From contig JAHJBZ010000033.1 in assembly GCA_018813295.1 (NCBI GenBank), positions 22,909 to 86,908 on the forward strand: DNA of 64,000 bases, given 5' to 3'. Positions 8,685 to 17,156 of the stretch are shown piece after piece. Under the pieces are notes generated by a model, which ran no database searches, was not told where the DNA came from, and saw nothing but the letters and a program-made list of their open reading frames with translations. The stretch comes from Patescibacteria group bacterium (GTDB lineage: Bacteria > Patescibacteriota > Gracilibacteria > UM-FILTER-43-11). Made by a program: the position numbers and the translations under genes. The first letter of the stretch is position 1, and each line of letters begins with the position of its first letter.

Positions 8685-8963
8685 TTAGGCCGGAACGATA
8701 TGAACAAGTTTATTGCGAAAAATACGGCCATCGAACTTTTTTTGACGTTTTTCGGTAAATTTAACAACGCCTTTTTTTAAAGCAAATAAGGTGAAGTCTT
8801 TACCGGTACCAACATTATCACCTGCAAAAAATTTATTACCTTTTTGGCGGACTAAAATGTTGCCAGCTAAAACTTGTTGGCCAGCATAAAGCTTTACGCC
8901 TAAGCGCTTTGCTTTTGAATCCCGACCATTTTTACTGGAACCACCAGCTTTTTTATGTGACAT
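8685..8963 (-). CDS. rpmA: 50S ribosomal protein L27
   Basis: 92 aa. The N-terminus [16 protein letters not shown] is the conserved tail that reaches the peptidyl transferase centre, and G-x-x-I-x-RQ-x-G ([12 protein letters not shown]) follows. There is no N-terminal propeptide of the kind cleaved in Firmicutes. Its usual partner rplU is not adjacent. A promoter at 8990-9018 and a terminator at 8632-8661 make it a single-gene unit. Confidence 0.96.
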   Translation of the reverse strand: MSHKKAGGSSKNGRDSKAKRLGVKLYAGQQVLAGNILVRQKGNKFFAGDNVGTGKDFTLFALKKGVVKFTEKRQKKFDGRIFRNKLVHIVPA

Positions 8964-8989
8964 ATCTACTTTTTCTTAAGTGCGGGGAG

Positions 8990-9018
8990 ATTTTATCTGA
9001 ATTAATCGAATTTGGCAA
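8990..9018 (-). promoter_or_regulatory. rpmA promoter
   Basis: On the minus strand, TTGCCA, a 17-bp spacer and TAAAAT, about 27 nt before the ATG at 8963. No ribosome binding site lies in the leader. Confidence 0.6.
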
Positions 9019-9026
9019 GAAGTTTT

Positions 9027-10196
9027 TCAATATGAACTTTCCCAGAAAATACTATCTGAGTACTTAGTGCCATAACGCTCCTTTGAGTATGAGCGTAGTA
9101 TAAATCTGAATTCACCTCCTTCATACTCAGCTTCAATCGGAATTAACATTTCATTTGCAAGATTGCCGTCGTCATCAGTTTTTAGAATATCGAATAGTGT
9201 GCGTTTTCCATTTACATATAATTGGACTAAATAAGCTCTCGAGTTATCGCTTTTATCCGGCCATGAAACTTTGTAGTAATCTTTTGTGGACTCCACAAGT
9301 TCTATTTCAAATAAATCAAAATCGGGATTGTTGTGAAAAGCGAGACGTGTTTGTACCGGAGTTATTTCAAACTCAGTCCAGGGTGCTACATTGCCATCAT
9401 AATCCCTCGCGGAGAGATAGAAGTAGTATTTTTGGTCATTAGCCAAAGTTTCTACGGTATGTGTATTTTCTGCTGTATATTCTAAATTTGGCATTTGTCT
9501 CCAATGGTAATCATCCGGATCTATTTGATATTTACTTCGACTTATTAAAAAGATCCATTTATCCTCCTCTTCCGGCGCATCCCAATAAAAATACACCTCG
9601 TTGTTTTCCGCTTTGTAGTGAACATTTGTAATAGGGGTATCAATTGGACTTTCGGCTTCACCGGACAAATATGTAGCTGAGTTGATGGTGCACTGCCCTC
9701 TGTTGCTTGGCAGGTAAAGGGTTGCACCTGTTAGACTGTTAGTCTCGGTGTATATATAAGCGATATCACCAACAAAGTATTTAAGATTTTTACATCCGCT
9801 TTCATAATCTATTTTGTAGGTTATTCCATCCCATTCTATTTCAGCAAGGTGGTCAGCGATTAAAAATGTCGGGCTTTTAATGCGTTTGGTAATAACAATA
9901 TCATCAGAATAAGTCCCGGTATTATAGACCTTACAAATTTCATTGGCAGCAACTTTTAATTGCGTGATTTCTTCACCACTCCAAATTAAATCGACAGGGA
10001 ATTCTGTATCCATAGAACTACATAAGCGGTTATGCTGAATAAGAAGCTGTTCACCGCTATTGCGCTCTACGATTAAATCGTGAGTTTCGGTGTCAAATTT
10101 AATAACACGTGCTTTTTCGGTGAAATCAGCAAAGGAGAGTGTAGCTAAAGCTAGTGAAAAAAGAATTGCTATTAAAAAAAGATTTATTTTCTTCAT
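9027..10196 (-). CDS. Secreted protein with a fibronectin-III-like region
   Basis: The start at 10196 gives a clean signal peptide (MKKINLFLIAILFSLALATL, then SFA). A start 51 nt upstream is possible but would translate word-repeat DNA in front of the signal. Residues 1-170 are homologous to the secreted protein at 1-843. The middle, with ITNVHYKAENNEVYFYWDAP and a spaced YYFYLSARDYDGN, looks like a fibronectin type III domain, and a second beta domain may follow. The mature protein is 360-370 aa without a visible anchor. Probably a surface or extracellular structural protein; its function is unknown. Confidence 0.75.
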   Translation of the reverse strand: MKKINLFLIAILFSLALATLSFADFTEKARVIKFDTETHDLIVERNSGEQLLIQHNRLCSSMDTEFPVDLIWSGEEITQLKVAANEICKVYNTGTYSDDIVITKRIKSPTFLIADHLAEIEWDGITYKIDYESGCKNLKYFVGDIAYIYTETNSLTGATLYLPSNRGQCTINSATYLSGEAESPIDTPITNVHYKAENNEVYFYWDAPEEEDKWIFLISRSKYQIDPDDYHWRQMPNLEYTAENTHTVETLANDQKYYFYLSARDYDGNVAPWTEFEITPVQTRLAFHNNPDFDLFEIELVESTKDYYKVSWPDKSDNSRAYLVQLYVNGKRTLFDILKTDDDGNLANEMLIPIEAEYEGGEFRFILRSYSKERYGTKYSDSIFWESSY

Positions 10197-10275
10197 GATA
10201 TTAATGTTAATAAAACGACGAAACAACGATACAACTTTATTTTTCATTTTTCAATTTTCATTTTTCAATAAATTG

Positions 10276-10311
10276 ACAGCCGTCGACTCCCGCTCAGCGG
10301 GGCTCCGTCGG
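10276..10311 (-). repeat. GC palindromic element (CCGACGGAGC family)
   Basis: Reverse complement of the element found at 40815-40849 and inside tilS. It lies between the gene at 10336-12258 and the secreted protein at 9027-10196. Confidence 0.8.
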
Positions 10312-10335
10312 AAAGAAGAATTAAGCAGTGGCTTC

Positions 10336-12258
10336 TTAATCTTTTTCAAGTAGTTTTTCCTGCTCCATATACCTTTGCATTGCTCTTATTTCTTCCAAGT
10401 TTAGTTCTACGGTGCGACCATCTTGAGTTTTTACTGCAAGAGACAAATCGTCGTGACCACCTTCCAGTGTGCTACGATATTTGTTTTTGTGATCTTCAAT
10501 AAAAAATCTATCCATCGCTCTTTCCCGATTTATTTCAACTTGAGCTTTACGATGGGTGTGATCATCTTTTTTCATTTCAACCTGCCTGAAGCCATCTTGA
10601 TCCACTGCATGTGCTTTTTTAGTTTTTTCCAGAGTTTTCATTTCGTCTTCAATACCCGTGCGATCAGCATCTTCATTTTGACGCCTGCTCTCTTTAGCGC
10701 GGGATTGCCTTAGCCTTTCTTGCAAATCGATTACATCAGCAGAAGTGTTTTCTTGCTGAGTGACCTGATCTGTTTGTTTAGTTTCTGACTCCTCTCTATC
10801 ATTACGTAAACGAGACTGAAAGCCCGAAGCATCGAAATTATCTCTTCGTTCGTTAACAAACATCTTTGTAACTCGATTCAGGAATGAATCTCTTTTATCT
10901 GTTCCGCGTTTTTTCAGATCCAAATTTGCCTGTACTATGGCAGCGCGAGTTGTACCAGAGGTAATTATGCTAAGTGGGTCGGTTGTTGCTGATGACCTTC
11001 CGGCATCTGATGGCACCTTTTCCCCTCTCATGAATTTTTGATATTGTGTATTCATTTCCGTATAACCCCATTCATCTATTTTGGATGCCATGTAGTTTTG
11101 TGCTTTCGGAGATAGGTTGTTTTGGATGTTGTCGTACAATTTTCTATAACGTTCCATTTGCCCACCTGGGCCATCGTTAAGTTGTTCAACTGCGTTATAT
11201 TTTGTTTGTAAATCCTGATTTTGCATCCAATTCCTAAACTCATTAATGGTGTGATTTCCTATGTATCCTTTTTGCTTGAATGACTGCAAAGAGATTTTAT
11301 AAGAAGCATCCAGCCTCTTGTTTTCCTGTTCGCAACTATTCCCAAAGGCAGTAAATAGCTCGGTATACCCTTTTTGATCTCGAAGCGATTCTATGTGATT
11401 GAGTGCTTGGCCTTTTAGGGTTGATCTTATGTTCTTCCATAGAGTTTCGTAGCGCGCCATCTGATTTGGGAATTCCTGGATCCAGTATTTTTTTTCTTTT
11501 TGATCGATTTTTTTAAACCCATCTAAAAATTTTTCATAAGTTTTTTGACCAATAATTTTTTTTGCTTTTGCGTCATCTAACATGCCTTTGTATTTTCCAA
11601 ATAATTCTAAAGATTCTACTTTGCCTGTTTTTTCGGCGTACTCTTCTGCCTTTGGTATGGCTTCTTCGGCTTTTTTAAGAAATGCACGACGTTCTGGAAC
11701 AGTCATTTCTAAGAATTTTTTCTCATCAGGGATATCTATTTTTGTGTGTTCATCTACTTTTAAATAACCAACATTGCGGGCAAGCGGATGATTGGCAATT
11801 TTATCGTAAGCTTCCTTATCCTTTTCCATATTGGCAATTTTTTGCAAAATAAGGGTTTCAATCGCCGCAGAATCCTGAACAAATTTGAATTCATTTCCCA
11901 AAATCAATTTGGACATCAGGAATTCCTCATCTTTTTCTGAAGCGACTTTTGCTTTTATTGCACGTTCAATATGCGTGTGAACTCTATCCGCTTTTGATTC
12001 GTGTCTTTGGGCAAAATCACGCATGCTTTCGAGCAATTTCAAAGTCAATTCGTGATCTTCTTGTCCCATTGCCACTTTTCGATATTCCGAATAGGATTGA
12101 TCCGAGATAATTCTTTTCTTTACCGAGCTGTCCGCAATTAATCCAATCTCTTGCCGAAATTCTCTCATGCGGTTAATGGTGAGAACATTATTCAAAACTT
12201 CACTCTTTGTTGGAGCTTCATCTTGCCTTTCTATGTTTTGAGCTAATTCTCCAGCCAT
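10336..12258 (-). CDS. Large hypothetical coiled-coil protein
   Basis: 640 aa, highly charged and mainly helical, with no signal peptide or membrane segment. Roughly residues 1-440 look like a long helical array; residues about 480-600 are rich in Arg, Glu and Gln and likely coiled coil or disordered. I do not recognise the family. It lies just upstream of a secreted-protein gene and downstream of two membrane bPH2 proteins, all leftward. A TATAAT hexamer at 12272-12267 sits 8 nt before the ATG, which would give a leaderless mRNA. Confidence 0.65.
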   Translation of the reverse strand: MAGELAQNIERQDEAPTKSEVLNNVLTINRMREFRQEIGLIADSSVKKRIISDQSYSEYRKVAMGQEDHELTLKLLESMRDFAQRHESKADRVHTHIERAIKAKVASEKDEEFLMSKLILGNEFKFVQDSAAIETLILQKIANMEKDKEAYDKIANHPLARNVGYLKVDEHTKIDIPDEKKFLEMTVPERRAFLKKAEEAIPKAEEYAEKTGKVESLELFGKYKGMLDDAKAKKIIGQKTYEKFLDGFKKIDQKEKKYWIQEFPNQMARYETLWKNIRSTLKGQALNHIESLRDQKGYTELFTAFGNSCEQENKRLDASYKISLQSFKQKGYIGNHTINEFRNWMQNQDLQTKYNAVEQLNDGPGGQMERYRKLYDNIQNNLSPKAQNYMASKIDEWGYTEMNTQYQKFMRGEKVPSDAGRSSATTDPLSIITSGTTRAAIVQANLDLKKRGTDKRDSFLNRVTKMFVNERRDNFDASGFQSRLRNDREESETKQTDQVTQQENTSADVIDLQERLRQSRAKESRRQNEDADRTGIEDEMKTLEKTKKAHAVDQDGFRQVEMKKDDHTHRKAQVEINRERAMDRFFIEDHKNKYRSTLEGGHDDLSLAVKTQDGRTVELNLEEIRAMQRYMEQEKLLEKD

Positions 12259-12266
12259 GTCTAAAA

Positions 12267-12272
12267 ATTATA
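12267..12272 (-). promoter_or_regulatory. -10 hexamer abutting the start of the 640-aa gene
   Basis: TATAAT on the minus strand, 8 nt before the ATG at 12258. Transcription would begin at or next to the start codon. The -35 is weak. Confidence 0.45.
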
Positions 12273-12310
12273 GTGAGTTTTACTATACACTAAAAACTCT
12301 AAATTTAAAG

Positions 12311-12877
12311 CTATAAGATAAGTTTATCTTTGTCTTCAGTTTCATCATATTGCTCACCTGTTCTGTCTGCATGGGCACGGTTGAGTATTTCTCTTGCCAC
12401 ATATCCGGGATCAGGAACGCGGTCTATTTCAAATTTAGAAGCATCTCCGGCAGCTGTTTGCACCTCAATGTTCCCATAATTCAATAATGTTGGAAGAACT
12501 CCTGTAATATCGCTGGTTGTATCCTGGATTTGGTTTAACGGTGTTGAAGACACTGTACGTTTCAAAAAGGTCACCTGAGTAATGTCGATTAAGCGCTCAT
12601 TAGTTAGAACAAATAGATCAAATTGTTCATTAATCCAGGCAATACAGGTTAAAAGGAGACCAAAAAGCAGGTAGATACAGGAAAACAAACCAATTCCAAT
12701 ATCCAGATTTCTGTATTCCGCAAACGGATAATAGCTGAACCAAGCAGCCAAAAAGATAATAAGCGGTGCTGCAACTGTAACTACAAAAGCAATTATAATT
12801 CTTACGTAAACAATCGCATGCTTGCGAATAATTATTAGAACCTTTTCATTTGGACGTTGACCAGGAAATTTAAACAT
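12311..12877 (-). CDS. Membrane protein with bacterial PH domain (bPH2)
   Basis: The start at 12877 (MFKFPGQRPNEKVLII) is preferred over 12901 because the upstream codons are word-repeat DNA. Two hydrophobic segments (about residues 25-50 and 62-85) are followed by a YdbS/YdbT-type bPH2 domain with LTNERLIDITQV and STPLNQIQDTTSDITGVLPTLLNYGNIEV-like order (Q-I-Q-D and Y-G-x-I). Family members are membrane proteins of unknown role. The next gene downstream of its promoter region is a second, diverged bPH2 protein, so the two may form a complex. Confidence 0.8.
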   Translation of the reverse strand: MFKFPGQRPNEKVLIIIRKHAIVYVRIIIAFVVTVAAPLIIFLAAWFSYYPFAEYRNLDIGIGLFSCIYLLFGLLLTCIAWINEQFDLFVLTNERLIDITQVTFLKRTVSSTPLNQIQDTTSDITGVLPTLLNYGNIEVQTAAGDASKFEIDRVPDPGYVAREILNRAHADRTGEQYDETEDKDKLIL

Positions 12878-12883
12878 TTTTTG

Positions 12884-12945
12884 ACATTTAACATGTAACA
12901 ATTAACATATGACAGAATTGTCAAATGTTAATTGTTACATGTTTT
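12884..12945. repeat. Word hairpin TGACATTTAACATGTAACAATTAAC
   Basis: TGACATTTAACATGTAAC words on the left are complemented by GTTAATTGTTACATGTT on the right, forming a long hairpin between the two bPH2 genes. Related words lie at 28157-28214, 28466-28522 and 57805-57893. Confidence 0.65.
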
Positions 12946-13558
12946 AGGGAATATTTAATCTATGAATATCTTGTAAATAGTCTGTTTGAGGTTTTGGTGA
13001 GGCAGGTTGTTCAGTTATTCCTTTTTGCCGTTGTAATATGTGCTCACGTTTTACCCTATTAGACCATTCTAAATAATAATGAGGATTTGGTACATAACTA
13101 ATAGCAATCGGTGGCGCTGACGTAGAAAGTGTAATTATCAATTTACCGTATCTCAAGTAATTTTTAAAAAGACCGTGTGCTTCAACAGCTATATCCTGAA
13201 TTTTGGTTAGATCAATAGCATCAGAATTATTTTGTAAAAATACAGTTTTTTTAATGATAAGAATTCTGCAATCGGTAACAATGGTGAGGTCAAAATAGAA
13301 GTTGATTATCTGCAAAAATGCCATTTGCAAAAAAGCAATTGTTACAATCATTGTAAAAAATACAAAAAAGGCTCGTAAAAAAGTAAAATCCACTATAAGT
13401 ACGAGTCCTCCCAGAACAATCAAAATGATAGCAATAAGTAGTCCTACCGGAAATAGAAAAAGAATTGGATGTATAAAGCGCACCCAATGACGGCGAAAGA
13501 AAAACTTGAAGTGTTCGTATTTTAATTGCCCTTTGAAGTCGTGCTCTTCTGTTGGCAT
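12944..13558 (-). CDS. Membrane protein with bPH2-like domain
   Basis: 204 aa. Two long hydrophobic segments (about residues 30-58 and 62-90) precede a bPH2-like region with VTDCRILIIKKTVFLQ and IDLTKIQDIAVEAHGLFKNYLRYGKLII, matching the order seen in its neighbour at 12311-12877. It is a diverged paralogue of that gene. The N-terminus is charged and cytoplasmic. Function is unknown; the tandem arrangement suggests a heteromeric membrane assembly. Confidence 0.75.
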   Translation of the reverse strand: MPTEEHDFKGQLKYEHFKFFFRRHWVRFIHPILFLFPVGLLIAIILIVLGGLVLIVDFTFLRAFFVFFTMIVTIAFLQMAFLQIINFYFDLTIVTDCRILIIKKTVFLQNNSDAIDLTKIQDIAVEAHGLFKNYLRYGKLIITLSTSAPPIAISYVPNPHYYLEWSNRVKREHILQRQKGITEQPASPKPQTDYLQDIHRLNIP

Positions 13559-13671
13559 AAATGCTTTTAATAAAACAAACGCTTTAGGAGGGCATTAGTG
13601 GATCCTGAATATAACATAAATCCCCCCTTTAGTAAACTAGTTATGCAGAGATTTGGTATTTATTTGTGTTT

Positions 13672-14496
13672 TTAATTTTCTTTTTTTGTCCTAAAAATAA
13701 ATCCAATGAAAACAAAAGTTGCGTTCCATATACGTTTAATTCTTTTAGGTTCTTTAATTAATCGCCACAACCATTCTAAACCAATTTGTTGCATAAAGCG
13801 AGGAGCGCGTTTTACTACGCCGGCTGCAAAGTCAAATGCACCACCAACTCCTACGGCCAATTTTACGGTGTCTAATTTAAATAGATTGTGATAAATCCAA
13901 AGTTCTTGTGCCGGACTGCCGTATGCCACAAAGAGGATGTCAGGTTTTGCATGATTTATCATTTCGCAAATATCATTTTCTTCATCTTTACTTGGTGAGC
14001 CGGCATAGCTGCCTGCAAAAATTGCTTTTGGATATTTTGTTAAAAGTTTATTTATAGCCTTGTGGGCCACGCCTGTTTTTGCTCCAAGAAGGTAAATCTT
14101 CCATTTGTGTTCTTGTGATTGTTCGACAATTTTATAAAAAAGATCCGATCCTGTGACTCGCTCTGGAAGTCTTTTCCGGATTTTTTTTGGTGAGAAAATC
14201 ACGGAAAAAAGTGAAGCAATTAACTGAAAAAAACGAGGCATCCAGTATTTATGATGCGGCAGGTGAAGATAGTAAGACGCCCACAAAATACCAATGCCAT
14301 CCGGGATTGAGAGGTTTGCGTTATTGAGTACATTTGCAAATTTTTTATCTCTATCCGCATTTAAAACCATTTCAGGATTTGGAGTGGTAATGTAGGCTTT
14401 TTTGTTCTGGCTGATAAAACCACTTACCTCCTCTAAAACTTTTTCGTAGGTTATTGCATCGAAGGGAACGCCGGCGATTTGGATTCTTTTGTTCAT
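13672..14496 (-). CDS. WecG/TagA/CpsF-family glycosyltransferase
   Basis: GT26-type enzyme that transfers a sugar (often ManNAc or ManNAcA) to a lipid-linked acceptor. The hallmark YITTPNPEMVLNADRD and NANLSIPDGIGILWA lie in the N-terminal third, with RVTGSDLF, LLGAKTGVA and a C-terminal APRFMQQIGLEWLWRL block. The start at 14496 (MNKRIQIAGVPFD) is chosen because the 20 codons upstream of it are GC-palindrome DNA. It neighbours a methyltransferase and membrane proteins, consistent with cell-envelope polysaccharide work. Confidence 0.9.
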   Translation of the reverse strand: MNKRIQIAGVPFDAITYEKVLEEVSGFISQNKKAYITTPNPEMVLNADRDKKFANVLNNANLSIPDGIGILWASYYLHLPHHKYWMPRFFQLIASLFSVIFSPKKIRKRLPERVTGSDLFYKIVEQSQEHKWKIYLLGAKTGVAHKAINKLLTKYPKAIFAGSYAGSPSKDEENDICEMINHAKPDILFVAYGSPAQELWIYHNLFKLDTVKLAVGVGGAFDFAAGVVKRAPRFMQQIGLEWLWRLIKEPKRIKRIWNATFVFIGFIFRTKKEN

Positions 14497-14504
14497 ATTT
14501 CCGA

Positions 14505-14585
14505 TTGTCGGTCCCCCGCTAAGCGGAGTAGGCCCGTTGTAGACCCTATTGTCCAATCGGGTCTACTAGTGGGTCCTCTATTGGA
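14505..14585. repeat. GC-rich palindromic cluster between wecG-like gene and methyltransferase
   Basis: Contains CCCGCTAAGCGG (the same core as at 28180 and 28490) followed by repeats of GACCCTATTG/CAATCGGGTC and of TCTATTGGA. It lies 5' of the wecG-like start. Confidence 0.65.
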
Positions 14586-14589
14586 TCTT

Positions 14590-15303
14590 CTATTGGAGTT
14601 TCCGTGCAATCAGCACAAGGTTAAAAGACCGTAAGAATGATACTCGATTTCCCTTTCGGGTAAAATAAAATTCTTCAATTTTCCATTTGTCCGACGCAAA
14701 ATAACTCAGTAATTCTTTTGGTAAAAATGCATGGTAGTAGCGCTTCATGGGGTAATTTCCCCATTTAATCCATAAGTCGTTCCACGCGGTTTTAAGCCCA
14801 AGGTGCAAGACGCATGATCCGATTGCTCTGAGAATTGCCTTTAAATATTTGAATTGAAAAAGATTCCAGACGGTTAAAATTAAAATTCCATCTGTCTTGA
14901 GTGTGCGATAGATATCATTGGCTACTTTTTTTCGCATTTTTTTATCAGGGACGTGATGAAAAGCTGCTATACAAAAAATGTTATCGAAAGCTCCTTCTGG
15001 TAAATTAGCGTCCATCATATCCTCAAGCTGAAAGCGGGCTTCGGGGAAATTTTCTTTTGCCTTTTCGAGCAAATGGGAATTATGGTCGACACCTAAATAA
15101 TTGACTTTTTTTTGTTTTAAAAACTCATATAACCGACCGTTGCCACAACCAAGATCCAGAGTATTCCCGCCATGTTTGGTGTATGCTAAAAAATGATTAA
15201 ACTCCTGCCATGGTGCTTTTCGGGTTGCATCAAACTCATGCGCAATGGCACTGTAGGAGGTTTTTACCTTTTCTTTGATTTGGTTGATTAATTTTTTACG
15301 CAT
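14590..15303 (-). CDS. Class I SAM-dependent methyltransferase
   Basis: 237 aa. The AdoMet site is TLDLGCGNGRLYEFLKQK (residues about 52-69), followed by an acidic loop (YLGVDHNSHLLEKA) and FDNIFCIAAFHHVPD. The C-terminal half contains a long aromatic segment (LFQFKYLKAILRAIG) and resembles tRNA-wobble-uridine (Trm9/ALKBH8-like) methyltransferases in general layout, but the substrate cannot be assigned. TATACT at 15323-15318 lies close upstream, giving a short leader. Confidence 0.85.
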   Translation of the reverse strand: MRKKLINQIKEKVKTSYSAIAHEFDATRKAPWQEFNHFLAYTKHGGNTLDLGCGNGRLYEFLKQKKVNYLGVDHNSHLLEKAKENFPEARFQLEDMMDANLPEGAFDNIFCIAAFHHVPDKKMRKKVANDIYRTLKTDGILILTVWNLFQFKYLKAILRAIGSCVLHLGLKTAWNDLWIKWGNYPMKRYYHAFLPKELLSYFASDKWKIEEFYFTRKGNRVSFLRSFNLVLIARKLQ

Positions 15304-15327
15304 TTTTAACAGTTATTAGTATAACAA

Positions 15328-15398
15328 CTAATAAAGGATTCAGAAATCAGGATTCAGTAAAAACAGCTTAATCCTTAATGCTTAATCCTTAATGCTTA
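15328..15398. repeat. Word repeats GGATTCAG and CTTAATCCTTAATG
   Basis: Two vocabularies abut: GGATTCAG (shared with 6897-6967) and TTAATCCTTAATGC (complement of the words at 845-897). They run into the pilC stop codon. Confidence 0.55.
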
Positions 15399-16682
15399 AT
15401 TAATCGTCGTTCCAATATAGAAGAATGGAAGCATAACTGCGAGCAAAATTGATCCAACCAATGCGGCTACTATAAAAATCATAATCGGTTCGACGAGAGT
15501 AGAAATATTTTTGAGTGTGTAATCGATACTTTTGTGGAAATTCTTTTTAATTTTAAACAGCATCTCGGAAATTCTTCCTGTTGATTCGCCAATGTGAATT
15601 AATTGGGCAACTTGCAGTGGAAAAAGCTTATTCTTTTTAAATTTTTGAGTTCTGATATCTTCAAGCCCCATCATCTCACTTATCTGTTTACCCATAATTA
15701 TTCCATGACGAATTTTCGCTAAGGCGCGTTGATAATGGAGGTTTGGAATTGTCTTTTCGGTGATTGCAAAAGCATCGCTAATAAGCACTCCACTCTTCAT
15801 AAGCATTCCCATATTGGCTGCAATCATCATTAGATTCTTTTCTTTATTCAATCGACCAACAATAGGAATGATGCTCACAAAGTTTTCCCAAATCAGCCTT
15901 CCAATTCGCGTTTTTACAAAGAAAAGCCATAGCAATACTACAGTTCCAACAATTGATATCAGAAGTATCATCCAGCTTGCTGCAACAAAATCGCTAATAT
16001 CAATTACCGCCTGGGTAAGCTTTGGCAGTTCAACTTTGGCCTGATCATACATCGCAGCAATTTTTGGAATAACGAAAGTCATCATTCCGGCTACAAGTGC
16101 CATCGACAAACACACCAAAACCACCGGGTAAAACATAGCACCGGTAATCTTCCTCATAAAATCTTGATTGGCCTCCATTTCTTCTGTGAGTTCAATTAAT
16201 ACGACACTAAGATTTCCACTTTTTTCCGCCGCTTCAACTAAAGCCGCCTGCATTTTTGGAAAAATATGCGGAAATAAATACATAGATTCAGCTAAGCTCA
16301 TACCCGTATTTATATGATGGATCATTTCGCCATATAACTTTTTAAGCCCCTTACTTGTTGTTTGGGCCTGCACAAGTGATAGGGAGTCTATTAAAGTTAC
16401 ACTTGAGTCAACAAGGGTTGCCATTTGATCATAAAAATACAAACGGTCTTTGGATGACATGCGTAACATTTTTAGGCCAAACGATATTTTGGTGGCTTCT
16501 TGTTTCATTCCTGTCACAGCTTTTTCTTCTATTTTCTTTTCTTTATCCTTATCCTTGGACGCGAGATTTCGCGTTCCTACGGTTTCTTTTTTATTTCGAT
16601 GAAAAATTTTGTCAAAAAACAGCTCAATTTCGAGCCAAAAATCTGAAAAGGTGTCTCTGATTTTGTATGCTAGTGCTGTCAT
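15396..16682 (-). CDS. pilC: Type IV pilus inner-membrane protein PilC
   Basis: 428 aa. Two T2SF domains, each with the transmembrane layout of the GspF/PilC family: LRMSSKDRLYFYDQMATLVDSSVTL begins the first and NLMMIAANMGMLMKSGVLISDAF the second, with three hydrophobic segments. It recruits the pilus ATPase and platform. Residues about 30-60 are a charged linker; within it an in-frame palindromic element encodes GTRNLASKD. The equivalent linker of pilB carries the same element (TQDLASKD). A four-helix-bundle gene separates the two. Confidence 0.93.
   Translation of the reverse strand: MTALAYKIRDTFSDFWLEIELFFDKIFHRNKKETVGTRNLASKDKDKEKKIEEKAVTGMKQEATKISFGLKMLRMSSKDRLYFYDQMATLVDSSVTLIDSLSLVQAQTTSKGLKKLYGEMIHHINTGMSLAESMYLFPHIFPKMQAALVEAAEKSGNLSVVLIELTEEMEANQDFMRKITGAMFYPVVLVCLSMALVAGMMTFVIPKIAAMYDQAKVELPKLTQAVIDISDFVAASWMILLISIVGTVVLLWLFFVKTRIGRLIWENFVSIIPIVGRLNKEKNLMMIAANMGMLMKSGVLISDAFAITEKTIPNLHYQRALAKIRHGIIMGKQISEMMGLEDIRTQKFKKNKLFPLQVAQLIHIGESTGRISEMLFKIKKNFHKSIDYTLKNISTLVEPIMIFIVAALVGSILLAVMLPFFYIGTTIN
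16557..16577. repeat. In-frame palindromic element in pilC
   Basis: Near-palindrome around CGCGAGATTTCGCG. On the coding strand it is homologous over about 35 bp to the element in pilB at 18369-18388, including a shared AAGGAT flank. Confidence 0.75.
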
Positions 16683-16683
16683 T

Positions 16684-16735
16684 TTTAATTGGGAGTATTG
16701 GGATTACTAGGAATATTGGGGTCATTGGGATTTTT
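16684..16735. repeat. Left inverted repeat flanking the S23-like gene
   Basis: AATTGGGAGTATTGGGATTA and following words GGAATATTGGGG; the inverse complement lies at 17114-17156, on the other side of the four-helix-bundle gene. The gene's last codons run into this arm. Confidence 0.7.
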
Positions 16736-17113
16736 TTTGGATTCAGATAAGCGACAAAGGAGAAATCCCGTTTTATTAATTAATTCAATTAAATGTTCAT
16801 AGTCGGATTTTGTAATATATTCTAATGCAAGAGCTAGTTCGGAATGACTGTCTACTTCTACCAATGAACTATAAGAGATATTGAAGAAATGTAATTTGTC
16901 ACGCACTCCATTTCTTTCATTTCCTTCAGCGATATTAGACATGACCGATACTGACGCCCTTTTTATCTGACTACTTAATCCAAATTTTTCATCAGACGGA
17001 AATTTTTTTGCCAATTGATAGACTTTCAAAGTAAGCTCTTTAGCTTTTTGCCAAACTATCAACTTCCTGAATGTTCTCTGATATTGTTTTTGCATAAATT
17101 TGTTTTTTATCAC
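16685..17113 (-). CDS. Four-helix bundle (S23/IVP-type) protein
   Basis: 142 aa with the 23S rRNA intervening-sequence protein signature: FRKLIVWQKAKELTLKVYQLAKKFPSDEKFGLSSQIKRASVSVMSNIAEG in order (FxxLxVWQKA, SQIxRAxxSVxxNIAEG). These small bundles bind RNA or partner proteins and occur in rRNA IVSs, as solitary genes and beside diversity-generating retroelements; none of the latter is visible here. The gene is bracketed by inverted repeats, and its Asn/Pro-rich tail (NPNDPNIPSNPNTPN) is coded by the repeat itself. It interrupts pilB-pilC. The start may instead be the ATG at 17095. Confidence 0.9.
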   Translation of the reverse strand: MIKNKFMQKQYQRTFRKLIVWQKAKELTLKVYQLAKKFPSDEKFGLSSQIKRASVSVMSNIAEGNERNGVRDKLHFFNISYSSLVEVDSHSELALALEYITKSDYEHLIELINKTGFLLCRLSESKKNPNDPNIPSNPNTPN

Positions 17114-17156
17114 TCACAATCCTCTTAGTAATCCCAATACTCCTAATACTCCCAAA
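17114..17156. repeat. Right inverted repeat flanking the S23-like gene
   Basis: Contains AGTAATCCCAATACTCCTAA and CTCCCAAATT, the reverse complement of the arm at 16684-16735. It fills the gap between the S23-like gene and pilB. Confidence 0.7.

Noticed and set aside
14497..14556. 20-residue extension of the WecG-like protein
   Set aside because: These codons are from the CCCGCTAAGCGG cluster; the conserved N-terminus starts at 14496.
16685..17113. Avd-type accessory protein of a diversity-generating retroelement
   Set aside because: No reverse transcriptase or template/variable repeats are found nearby.
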